64,000 nucleotides of DNA from DASPJQ01 sp035299065 (GTDB lineage Bacteria > Bacteroidota > Bacteroidia > Flavobacteriales_D > UBA2798). This document shows, piece by piece, positions 54,232-61,782 of this stretch. The stretch is from positions 12,324-76,323 of the forward strand of contig DATGXI010000034.1 of NCBI GenBank assembly GCA_035299065.1, given 5' to 3'. Within the stretch, counting starts at the first letter, position 1. Every line of letters starts with the position of its first letter. The position numbers were made by a program, and so were the translations under genes. The notes beneath the pieces were generated by a model. The model searched no databases, was not told the origin of the DNA, and worked only from the letters and a program-made list of their open reading frames with translations.

Positions 54232-55596
54232 TTGAGAACTTTAGCCGTCATATCATTATTTTTTCTGCCTGTTGTGAATTGTACTTCACAAAGTTTTGAA
54301 ACAGCAGGCATGCCAACTCCTGTTGCTCAAATTCGCGATATAAGTATAGATACTATTGGAAATAAAATGTATACCGTAGGTATTCAAACACTGGATGGTT
54401 CTGGTATGCTTTCTTTAAATACCGCTTACATGTACGATGGAACCACTTGGACTTCCATGGATACTCTTTATAACGTCACTTATTGTTCCGCTTTTTATAA
54501 TGGCGAATTAATCATAGGTGGCGGGTTTGTTGACAGTGCTGGAGTTAATCAAAAATACCTAAGCAAATGGACCGGCACAAAATGGGTACATTTTGGTGAT
54601 AGTATTAATAATACTGTTTTAGGTATGAGAATAATTGGTAATGATTTGTATTGCATGGGTCATTTTACACACATTGGAAATATTAATGTAAAAGGCATTG
54701 CAAAATGGGATGGCTCTACATGGAGTAATGTATATAATTGTCCATTTACAGGAATTGTTGACTGCACAATTTACAATGGTGATTTATACGTAGCAGGAAA
54801 TTTTGACAGCACTGAAATAGACATCATAGATATTGCTGTTTATAAAGCCGGAACTTGGCAAAAAGTTGGGGTTACGGATTATGTTAAGGGAGGTTTAGGA
54901 TCTATTTCCTGTATGGAAATTTATAAAAATGAGCTTTACATCGCTGGATTCATTGCTAAATTTGAAGGTAACGTAGGCCATGGAATCCAAAAATGGAATG
55001 GCACTAATTGGTCTGAAGCTGGAACAGGCGTTCAGGACAATACTAACGGGTATTCTACCTGGGCTCCTGTATATGATTTAATGGTTTACCAAAATAAATT
55101 ATATGTTGGAGGCGCTTATTGGTATTCAGGCAATATTTATAGCCGTGGTTTTTCAACGTGGGATGGTAATCAATGGTGCGCAATTGACACAACATTTACC
55201 GGGTCAGTAAAACATGCCGTTTTTCAGGATACGCTTTTTGCTAGTTCAGCTACTGATACAGTTGCCGGTATTTACGTTAATAATCTCGCAAAATTTACAG
55301 ACTTGGCAGTTGATTCCTGTAGTATTGCTTTTAGCATTGATGAGAATGAAAATTCAAGCATTTTGGATATTTATCCAAATCCAACAAATGGGAACGTAAC
55401 GATAACCTTAAACAAAATGTTACCCGATGCCGGTTTGTCGATAATTAATGCCTTGGGTGAAGTTATCTTAAAAAGAGATTTAAGTTTTTTAAATGAGATA
55501 GAACTTGATATTTCAAATTTTCCTAACGGAATTTATTTTGTGCAAATCGCAAACAATCAAGTCAGATCTACTAAGAAAATCATACTTCGGAAGTAA
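54232..55596 (+). CDS. Cassette 3: secreted repeat protein with type IX sorting domain
   Basis: 454 residues from TTG 54232 (51 bases after site C). A signal peptide (RTLAVISLFFLPVVNCTSQS) is followed by repeated WDGSTW / KWNGTNWSEAG-type beta-propeller-like units (about 60-360) and a C-terminal T9SS sorting domain (LDIYPNPTNGNVTITLN, ISNFPNGIYFVQIANN, STKKIILRK). It should be exported and anchored or released by the type IX system. Its cassette lacks a complementary end: the GTTAGCC start is not matched downstream, because the duplicated block follows. Confidence 0.85.
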   Translation: MRTLAVISLFFLPVVNCTSQSFETAGMPTPVAQIRDISIDTIGNKMYTVGIQTLDGSGMLSLNTAYMYDGTTWTSMDTLYNVTYCSAFYNGELIIGGGFVDSAGVNQKYLSKWTGTKWVHFGDSINNTVLGMRIIGNDLYCMGHFTHIGNINVKGIAKWDGSTWSNVYNCPFTGIVDCTIYNGDLYVAGNFDSTEIDIIDIAVYKAGTWQKVGVTDYVKGGLGSISCMEIYKNELYIAGFIAKFEGNVGHGIQKWNGTNWSEAGTGVQDNTNGYSTWAPVYDLMVYQNKLYVGGAYWYSGNIYSRGFSTWDGNQWCAIDTTFTGSVKHAVFQDTLFASSATDTVAGIYVNNLAKFTDLAVDSCSIAFSIDENENSSILDIYPNPTNGNVTITLNKMLPDAGLSIINALGEVILKRDLSFLNEIELDISNFPNGIYFVQIANNQVRSTKKIILRK

Positions 55597-55653
55597 AAGG
55601 TTTAATCCATCTCGAAAATAATTTCTCCAACTGTAAGTAGTATACTAGCAAAC

Positions 55654-55897
55654 TGAGTTGGTGTTTTCCTGCCATGAATTGGAAATCTCCTATCCTGATT
55701 TAGTATTGTTGCATCCTCACTTAGAAATCTTCCACTTGTCAAAAGAAAGTTCGCGTCCGTACTTAGTGTTCTTGGATCCGCAAAAGGAATTCCCGCGACC
55801 TGACTTAGTGTTCTTGCACCTGCACGGAGTATTCTCGTCTCCGCATTTAGAATTCTCTTAACTGCACTTAGTGTTCTCTGACCAATTGGCAGTTTTT
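55654..55897. repeat. 21-bp minisatellite, copy 2 of the segmental duplication
   Basis: Same 244-bp length as the copy at 51264-51507, with scattered substitutions. Here it runs straight (47 bases) into the right part at 55945, without the gene found in copy 1. The small open frame through it is a repeat artefact. Confidence 0.85.
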
Positions 55898-55944
55898 TGT
55901 TATCTGATCACCAATACGTGTTAATCACCAGGCGTGTTATTTTT

Positions 55945-56301
55945 GGCAGCGTCTTTTTTCAGAGAGGAAAGTAGGAACTTCCCGCCACCGCGCGTCAAAC
56001 ACATTTAAGGGTTTTTTTTGTGTTGAAATAAGCTGGCATCTAAAACCCTTTAATAAGTTTGCCTTCCCTCCCTTTACAGGCACCTTGAATAGGGTGTTAT
56101 CGCATTTGCCGACCTCTTTTTTTATTCGGGGAATAATTTGTCTTTTAGCCGTCCTCATGAATGCAAAGCATTTAAAACGCTAAATTTTTGTTTTGCGCTT
56201 TTAAGGGCGGGGTTCTTCATTTGGACACATGCTTTATCGGGGGAAAGGGAAAAGGTTGGCCCAAAGAGGTGTGCGCCCTCTGCATAACTTGGCGGTAGCC
56301 G
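55945..56301. repeat. Right part of the segmental duplication, copy 2
   Basis: Repeat of 52584-52890, with about 50 extra bases near 56117-56172. Contains a two-mismatch copy of the 33-bp repeat. Its end is the left arm of site D, as copy 1 ends in the left arm of site A. Confidence 0.85.
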
Positions 56302-56510
56302 CAACCTGCCTGCCATAGCGCAAGCCAGTGCAAGGGCAGGCAGGGTGCTAGGGGCAAGGTCAGGTCAGGACACGTTTTTGTATTATACTGTCTCCGTTAA
56401 ACAAAAAACGTTTTATCGGCAGACAATCATAATTGTTTTTGTTTAACTTTACTTCGGTCGGTACGGTTTCAAAATTTGGCACCTGCAAGCCCACCGCCCG
56501 AACGTTAGGT
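56282..56510 (+). repeat. attC-like site D
   Basis: 229 bases from GCATAAC to GTTAGGT. Has an extra GC-rich inverted segment (CCTGCCTGCC with GGCAGGCAGG) between the left arm and the inner stem. Inner stem GTTAAACAAAAAAC versus GTTTTTGTTTAAC. Confidence 0.85.
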
Positions 56511-56517
56511 GTAATTT

Positions 56518-56772
56518 ATGTCGACCGAGGATAGATATTACGTAACAAGGTACTGCAAAAATTGTGGCAATAAAGACAATTTCCATTTTTCTAAAAGGGA
56601 AATGGCTTTCGGACTTTACAGTACAAAAGCAATTTGGGACACCCCTTGTACAAAGTGCAAATCTGAGGAATGCTCAGGATCTTCAAGACTTGGCGTAACT
56701 ATGGATAAGGACCTTTTTAAAGAATGGTCTTTAATGACGAATTATACATTGACGAACAGGATGAAGAAATAA
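56518..56772 (+). CDS. Cassette 4 protein, zinc-ribbon part (probably the front of a frameshifted gene)
   Basis: 84 residues with two Cys pairs (CKNCGNKDNF and CTKCKSEECS), so a zinc ribbon. It starts eight bases after site D. Its last residues (TMDKDLFKEWSLM...) run into a second frame beginning at 56724 that continues naturally as NDELYIDEQDEEIILAKE. A one-base deletion in TCTTTAATG (about 56729) would explain both frames as one protein of about 165 residues. Confidence 0.6.
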   Translation: MSTEDRYYVTRYCKNCGNKDNFHFSKREMAFGLYSTKAIWDTPCTKCKSEECSGSSRLGVTMDKDLFKEWSLMTNYTLTNRMKK

Positions 56773-57023
56773 TTCTTGCGAAAGAAATTAATTTAGCTCT
56801 CATACTAGAATTAGTAGACGATCCTGTCACATTGAGAAGTAAAAAACAAACACTCTATGCCGCACTTTGTGTTTTAATTTATGATTCAATAAACTCAAAC
56901 AACAAATTATTAGAGCTTGTGAGAACGGAATTAATAAAACGAAAAGAGGACTTTCTTAAGACAGAGCCATTTATCATGGATTATATACGGAAAAAAGTAT
57001 TCCCAATAATTGGTTTAGAATAA
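56724..57023 (+). CDS. Cassette 4 protein, helical part (probably the rear of a frameshifted gene)
   Basis: 99 residues, mostly helical (LALILELVDDPVTLRSKKQT, then LVRTELIKRKEDFLKTEPF), no known family. It overlaps the zinc-ribbon frame by 49 bases. The cassette ends ACACCTAAC, complementary to its GTTAGGTGT start (10 of 10 with the next base pair), so the two frames share one cassette. Confidence 0.6.
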   Translation: MVFNDELYIDEQDEEIILAKEINLALILELVDDPVTLRSKKQTLYAALCVLIYDSINSNNKLLELVRTELIKRKEDFLKTEPFIMDYIRKKVFPIIGLE

Positions 57024-57028
57024 ACTAC

Positions 57029-57220
57029 ACCTAACAGCCCGGTTAGCGCAAGCGCCATGGAAGAAGCAACTTTTTAAGTCTCGTTTTCACATTACGCCAA
57101 GGGCGTTAAACAAAATTGCCTTTTAACCGCAGAGATCATAATTATTTTGTTTAACTTGTGCTCAAACCGAAACGTTTCCATAAGGACGGCAACAGCAAGC
57201 CCACCGCCCGAACGTTAGCG
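57029..57220 (+). repeat. attC-like site E
   Basis: 192 bases from ACCTAAC to GTTAGCG. Left arm is altered (AGCCCGGTTAGCGCAAGCGCC) but the inner stem GTTAAACAAAAT / ATTTTGTTTAAC (57105-57116, 57144-57155) and right arm are standard. Confidence 0.85.
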
Positions 57221-57239
57221 GCAATTTGCAATCACATTT

Positions 57240-57851
57240 ATGTTAAAAATAGTCAGACGAGAAATTGATGTAGCGTCCTTGGGTCCAGACGACCCCAGGA
57301 GTCCAAGTGCAAAAAGGCTTGCTCTTATTTCGCGTTTTTTTCTCTTATTTTTTACTTTTTTAATACCATTTGCTATGTATCGGTTTTTTTATCGCCCCGA
57401 TACAACAACAAATTTCATTGCTATTATAACCATAATTATTCTCGCATTTTTTGCAACCTATTTGATGACCAATCGTGCAAAAAAGCACTCACCAGTAATC
57501 AATCCAATGGTTGAAGTTTTAGAAGTTAAAACCAGTCGAATAATTAAAAGAATTTCAAACGATGAAAACATTAGTTGCTTTTACGTTGACATTTTTTATG
57601 AAGGTCATGCAAAAGTGCTTTTTTTGCAAAACCTTTTTGTTAACGATAAGGAATCTGAGAATAGTTTTCCAAATACCGATTTCGAAATAACTAGAAATCC
57701 CGATACGCAGGAAATATTCGAGGTTAAAACAAAAGGTCGGTCTTTTAAGCCAGAAAAAACGCTTAATCCCTTTACTGAAATGGACTTTGAGGAGAACAGA
57801 ATTCCTGAGGATTGCGAAATATTAGATACGACCATTGACGCTATTAAGTAG
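57240..57851 (+). CDS. Cassette 5 membrane protein, unknown
   Basis: 203 residues with two helices (about 28-47 and 53-74) and a soluble C-terminal domain of about 120 residues. Resembles a small DUF-type inner-membrane protein. Lies 20 bases after site E. The cassette start GTTAGCG is only partly complementary to the end (CCCCTAAC), so it may be a recombinant. Confidence 0.7.
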   Translation: MLKIVRREIDVASLGPDDPRSPSAKRLALISRFFLLFFTFLIPFAMYRFFYRPDTTTNFIAIITIIILAFFATYLMTNRAKKHSPVINPMVEVLEVKTSRIIKRISNDENISCFYVDIFYEGHAKVLFLQNLFVNDKESENSFPNTDFEITRNPDTQEIFEVKTKGRSFKPEKTLNPFTEMDFEENRIPEDCEILDTTIDAIK

Positions 57852-57862
57852 TGGCAAACAAC

Positions 57863-58140
57863 CCCTAACTTGGCGGTGGCCGCAAGCACCAGGCCGCAAC
57901 CTGCCTGCCATTGCAAAGGCCATCGTGATGGCAGGCGGGACTTCACCATCTTCTTCCCTCTTACAATCGACTGTCAGGTTAGCAAAAAACATTTTCAGAG
58001 GCAAAGAATAATAATTGTTTTTTGCTAACTTTACCACCAACGATACGTTTCCAAACCACAAGGTTCATGAACAACAAATAAAAAACAAATAATGAACGTT
58101 CATAAAGTCGGCAGCTCCGCCCACCGCCCGAACATTAGCG
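57863..58140 (+). repeat. attC-like site F
   Basis: 278 bases from CCCTAAC to ATTAGCG. The G of the cleavage-type GTT is A here. Inner stem GTTAGCAAAAAAC (57978-57990) pairs perfectly with GTTTTTTGCTAAC (58017-58029), another covarying pair. Extra sequence (AACAACAAATAAAAAACAAA) lies near 58070-58090. Confidence 0.8.
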
Positions 58141-58174
58141 GTAAGCCTACGGCTACAGACTGTACCAGTAAATC

Positions 58175-58603
58175 ATGACTCAAAAAACAGAAAATGATAT
58201 TGCAAAGTTCTTTCGTGGAAAAAACGGTTCTTTAAAACTATTTAAACTTCTCCGTAAATTAATCGAAGAACACCGCTCCCCGAAAATTGAAGTTTCAAAG
58301 ACACAAATATCGTTTGGCGAAGACTATAAATACATTTGGGTTTGGCTTCCACAAACCTGGATAAAAAAACGTTCTGAAAGCTCCATTACCCTGACTATCG
58401 TAACGGGTAAAAAAATTCAAAGTGACAAAATAGAGGAATCGGTTCAACCAAAAAAAGGCTATTGGACACATCATATAATAATTGAAAATAGCAGCGACAT
58501 TGACAAAGAAATTGAACAATTGATTCAGGAAAGCATTCATTTTTATTTAGCGCGTTTAGCGCATAAGCGAAAACAAAAGACCAAGAAAAAGACCGGCAAG
58601 TAA
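58175..58603 (+). CDS. Cassette 6: DUF5655-like protein
   Basis: 142 residues. SKTQISFGEDYKYIWVWLP, then TWIKKRSESSITLTIVTG and YWTHHIIIENSSDIDKEI closely follow the layout of DUF5655, a small domain also found beside DUF4287. Function unknown; not an enzyme by motif. It ends with a Lys-rich tail. Starts 35 bases after site F. Confidence 0.7.
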   Translation: MTQKTENDIAKFFRGKNGSLKLFKLLRKLIEEHRSPKIEVSKTQISFGEDYKYIWVWLPQTWIKKRSESSITLTIVTGKKIQSDKIEESVQPKKGYWTHHIIIENSSDIDKEIEQLIQESIHFYLARLAHKRKQKTKKKTGK

Positions 58604-58777
58604 ACGGGTCGGTAGCCGTTATGGCCCGAAAGCTAAACATCTTTTTGGCCTCGTTTCCATTTTATACCAGGGCGTCAAACAAAATTGGTTATTCATTGCA
58701 CAGAACATACGAATTTTGTTTAACTTTACTTTGAGCATTCCGTTTCCAAAAAACCATTGAACGGGGAACCTTAGGGG
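58601..58777 (+). repeat. Degenerate attC-like site G
   Basis: Left arm GGGTCGGTAGCCGTTATGGCC, inner stem GTCAAACAAAAT with ATTTTGTTTAAC (one mismatch), right end AACGGGGAACCTTAGGGG. Core boxes have decayed. Confidence 0.6.
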
Positions 58778-58794
58778 ATATTTTACGGATATTT

Positions 58795-59370
58795 ATGTAC
58801 AGACTGTTTTTGATCATGGGAATTTTAAGCTTTATGTTTGGTTGCAAGAACGAGCCAAAAAAAGAGACCATTGAAGTGGATGGCAAAAAAATAAACGCTA
58901 CCACTTCAACAGAAAACAATTATGAATATTCATTGGCTGACCTTACAAAAGAACAAACCAACTTTATAGCAGATAAAACAGCGCGTGCAAAAGTCTTTAT
59001 TAAAAAGTATCATCCCGCACCGGCCAGCGTATCGTTTGATTCAAAATTATTAGACGAGGTTTTATTAACCTGGGCCAACAGTCATTCAGCCGACAAAGAA
59101 TCTGCGGAGGAGGTTATTGATATCATTGGTGCCGCTTTTGGACAAGGCCTGGTTAATGAACTAAATTGCGAATGGAAGCAGCTCACCGATGAATACGGAA
59201 CAGATATGACCGTCATCCATAAAAAATATATGGTTAACAGCTTCCCGTTTTCATCTGTTGAAAAGGTAGTCACAGAGGACAATCCAAGATCACTGGACGA
59301 GATTAAACTTATTTTAAAAAGCCAGATTTTAGACGCGGAAAATGGCGGTGATATACAGGAACGAAAATAA
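58795..59370 (+). CDS. Cassette 7: lipoprotein with DUF3806-like domain
   Basis: 191 residues. Lipobox at GILSFMFGC with Cys17 as the lipidation site, so outer- or inner-membrane anchored. The domain AFGQGLVNELNCEWKQLTDE and EYGTDMTVIHK matches DUF3806, which includes immunity-like proteins in some operons. An immunity role here would be guesswork. Starts about 18 bases after degenerate site G. Confidence 0.72.
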   Translation: MYRLFLIMGILSFMFGCKNEPKKETIEVDGKKINATTSTENNYEYSLADLTKEQTNFIADKTARAKVFIKKYHPAPASVSFDSKLLDEVLLTWANSHSADKESAEEVIDIIGAAFGQGLVNELNCEWKQLTDEYGTDMTVIHKKYMVNSFPFSSVEKVVTEDNPRSLDEIKLILKSQILDAENGGDIQERK

Positions 59371-59375
59371 ACTAC

Positions 59376-59420
59376 CTATAACAGGTTGGCAACAGGAAAC
59401 CCACCGCACGAATGTTAAGG
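59376..59420 (+). repeat. attC-like site H, internally deleted
   Basis: Only 45 bases: CTATAACAGGTTGG joined directly to CAACAGGAAACCCACCGC and GAATGTTAAGG. Both ends are present, but the inner stem and about 145 bases are missing. Confidence 0.7.
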
Positions 59421-59427
59421 GCAACAA

Positions 59428-60018
59428 ATGAAAAAATTTATCGTAAGTTATATATTAGTAATTTCTTCCATTGTTTGCTCTGGGCAGACCAAAAAATTCT
59501 ATGCCGATTCTTTAATTGTAAAAAGTAAATATGACTCAGTTAATCGTATTAAAATAAAAAACTTTACCGATATAAAATTCAAACGAATTGAATTAGTTCA
59601 GCTTCAGGAATTCCTTGTCAAAAAACAGAAACAAGTTGTAGATAAAAACGGGAAGACAACGGAAGAATATGAAAAACCATATAAAGTAGTGCGACCCGCA
59701 CTTATGAGAAGGGAAGATTCAGTTAACATGTCGAATATCGGACAAAGAAAAACACTTAAAAGAACAGATTATAATTTGCTATTCAGCATTCTTTATGCAA
59801 ACTATAATCGCATGGAGGAAATTATGTGCTATGATCCTGGTCACGGAATATTATTCTATGATGAACATGGAAAAATGTGCGGGTTTATTGAAATTTGCTT
59901 TTTATGTGAGCACGTGTATAGCACCAGGAACGTTCCCCTTTATAGTTTACTTGATCCCGAGGGCTATAAAAAACTCTGGAATTTATTTGCAAAGTACTTC
60001 AAATACAAAATTAAGTAG
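59428..60018 (+). CDS. Cassette 8: secreted protein, unknown
   Basis: 196 residues with signal peptide (KKFIVSYILVISSIVCSG) and no lipobox. The C-terminal half has DPGHGILFYDEHGKMCGFIE and a CFLCEHV Cys pair, with Bacteroidota-type hypothetical-protein looks. Starts eight bases after site H. The start core GTTAAGG and end core CCCCTAAC are only partly complementary. Confidence 0.7.
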   Translation: MKKFIVSYILVISSIVCSGQTKKFYADSLIVKSKYDSVNRIKIKNFTDIKFKRIELVQLQEFLVKKQKQVVDKNGKTTEEYEKPYKVVRPALMRREDSVNMSNIGQRKTLKRTDYNLLFSILYANYNRMEEIMCYDPGHGILFYDEHGKMCGFIEICFLCEHVYSTRNVPLYSLLDPEGYKKLWNLFAKYFKYKIK

Positions 60019-60034
60019 ACGTTTATTTGCATTC

Positions 60035-60158
60035 CCCTAACCTGGCCACATTAAACAAAAACATTTCAAAGGAATGATCCATAATTTTTTTGCTAACTTT
60101 ACTTCGAACAAAACGTTTCTAACGTGGCACTTGCAAGCCCACCGCCTGAACGTTAGGG
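60035..60158 (+). repeat. attC-like site I
   Basis: 124 bases from CCCTAAC to GTTAGGG. Shorter than B and C: the left arm is CTGGCCACATTAAACAAAAA and the right end is CCCACCGCCTGAAC. Inner stem partly mismatched. Confidence 0.8.
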
Positions 60159-60166
60159 GTTATTCA

Positions 60167-60742
60167 ATGAAAAACATTATAATAATATTACTCGTATTTC
60201 TCTGTACCAAATCACAGGGTCAAAATAACAATAATATTTATCAAATTGTATTGGAAGATTATGTGTTTGTCAAGTATAAAGTTCCAAAAAAGACTCGTTT
60301 AGTAATTGTTGATTCAACCTCTAAATATTGCAAAGAGAGTTATCCTCCCAATGAATTTAAATATATTAAGAAAGATTCATCATCATTTGCCGAGTTTTAT
60401 TCCTTTGAAAACGATTCATGCGCTGAAATAGCTTTAAACGATTTAGACTTTAAAAATTTAAACAAGGGTATTAAATATCATTTTCTTGCGAATTACAAAA
60501 TCGGCTCATATTTTCAAGAAGAAATAAAAACCAACAAGTGGGTGAATTTTAGAAAAAAAGAAAAGGTAGATTTTGGTATCGTCCGATTTTCGACTATCTA
60601 CTATAGTAAAAATGGAAAATATGCTTGTTTAAATTTATCTCATAGTTGCGATTCTTTATGTGGTCAGGGTGTTTTCTACACTTTATATTTTGATGGTCAA
60701 AAGTGGGTAATATTTGACTCATATACCACATGGGTATCTTGA
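60167..60742 (+). CDS. Cassette 9: secreted protein, unknown
   Basis: 191 residues from ATG 60167, eight bases after site I; a longer frame would read through the site. Signal peptide KNIIIILLVFLCTKSQG, cleavage before QNNNN. The rest (KKTRLVIVDSTSKYCKES and CDSLCGQGVFYTLYFDGQKW) is unassigned. Cassette core boxes (GTTAGGGGTT, AACCCCTAAC) are perfectly complementary over ten bases. Confidence 0.75.
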   Translation: MKNIIIILLVFLCTKSQGQNNNNIYQIVLEDYVFVKYKVPKKTRLVIVDSTSKYCKESYPPNEFKYIKKDSSSFAEFYSFENDSCAEIALNDLDFKNLNKGIKYHFLANYKIGSYFQEEIKTNKWVNFRKKEKVDFGIVRFSTIYYSKNGKYACLNLSHSCDSLCGQGVFYTLYFDGQKWVIFDSYTTWVS

Positions 60743-60747
60743 ACAAC

Positions 60748-60968
60748 CCCTAACTTGACGGTGGCTACTATTACCGGGATACAAAATCATTTTGAAACAC
60801 GCTTATGCACTTTAACCCGGCAACGTTAAACAAAAAACACTCCCAATAGTAAAACCTTTAATCGATTTTTATTTAACTTTGTGCCATGTAGCGTTTCCAC
60901 GTATGGAAATATTCAACAGTATATGCGCAACCTTATGGCAATAATTTAAGCACCACCGCCTGTTAAAT
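60748..60968 (+). repeat. attC-like site J
   Basis: 221 bases from CCCTAAC to GTTAAAT, an exact GTTRRRY-type box. Left arm TTGACGGTGGCTACTATTACC. Inner stem GTTAAACAAAAAAC has partly lost its partner. Confidence 0.8.
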
Positions 60969-61473
60969 GTATAACGATTTTAAAATAGCAATTACAACAA
61001 CCGAGAATGTTTTACGTATAAAACGCCAGTATAATTTTGTTGAACATATTGCGTTGACAAGTACATTATCCGGAATTCCATTTACTTCACAATTCATAAA
61101 TAATTATCCAGAAGAACTTTCTGATAAATCTTACCCGGAAGAATTGATACCTGAATTCTATACCGGGTTCCACTTTTTATGGGATTATTCTGACATTCCA
61201 ATAATACTGTACGAAATCAGTTTTCATCACGATCTTGGGGGTAAAGGAGATGAAGCCTGGCTTTTTGCTGACCACAAATTAGCCTTGCATTATTTTGAAG
61301 CGGGTGCAAGCATTGGACATGTTCTAAATAATGTGCTTGCTGATTTAAAATTAGATCTCGGAAGCATTTCACTTGAAGTATTAAATGGGGTAAATGTTCC
61401 CAAAGATGCACCCGTGTCATTTACTTCATTGGGGTTTAAATTTAAGAAAAATCCCGAAGACTTTTTTAGTTAA
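60967..61473 (+). CDS. Cassette 10 protein, unknown
   Basis: 168 residues, soluble, no recognised family. LIPEFYTGFHFLWDYSDIPI and EISFHHDLGGKGDEAWLFAD are the memorable segments. The ATG overlaps the right core box of site J by two bases, the tightest gene-site junction here. It is the last cassette; site K follows but is decayed. Confidence 0.7.
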   Translation: MYNDFKIAITTTENVLRIKRQYNFVEHIALTSTLSGIPFTSQFINNYPEELSDKSYPEELIPEFYTGFHFLWDYSDIPIILYEISFHHDLGGKGDEAWLFADHKLALHYFEAGASIGHVLNNVLADLKLDLGSISLEVLNGVNVPKDAPVSFTSLGFKFKKNPEDFFS

Positions 61474-61490
61474 CAGACACTCATTTAATT

Positions 61491-61630
61491 CCCCTGACCT
61501 GGCGGTAGCGCCTATTGCCTTGAATAACCTCCTTTCAGGACGACATTTTTGACGTTTCATACCATGATCCTAATTGTTTTTTCTTTAACTTTACTGCGGT
61601 ATGGTTACACCCCAACAGGGCTTACGAATA
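61491..61630 (+). repeat. Degenerate attC-like site K (array end)
   Basis: CCCCTGACCTGGCGGTAGCGCC resembles a left arm; a right arm is not recognisable. TTTTTTCTTTAACTTTAC near 61580 is the remnant of the inner stem. The array ends here, about 150 bases before the SRPBCC gene. Confidence 0.55.
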
Positions 61631-61782
61631 CACATAAAAGCACCCAATTATGTTAAAACCCATTCAAACAAAAAACATTCACTCATATGTAACTGTATTT
61701 TATTTTGAACCAGTACGAGACTAACACCATACCATTAACCAAACATAACAAACCAACAATTCATTTAAAAACCACTAATACC

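Larger units (their letters stand above)
52870..61630 (+). mobile_element. Integron-like gene-cassette array without an adjacent integrase (CALIN-like)
   Basis: Ten cassettes, each a same-strand gene or gene pair starting 0 to about 50 bases after one site and ending at the next. Eleven related sites (A-K) are seen; A-F, I and J have recognisable core boxes at both ends. Core boxes of a cassette's start and end are complementary in cassettes 1, 2, 4 and 9. Genes are short, unknown or carry DUF domains, and four encode exported proteins. There is no IntI gene in the window. Confidence 0.85.

Noticed and set aside
55658..55861. 67-codon frame in minisatellite copy 2
   Set aside because: Repeat artefact; the equivalent frame is not open in copy 1.
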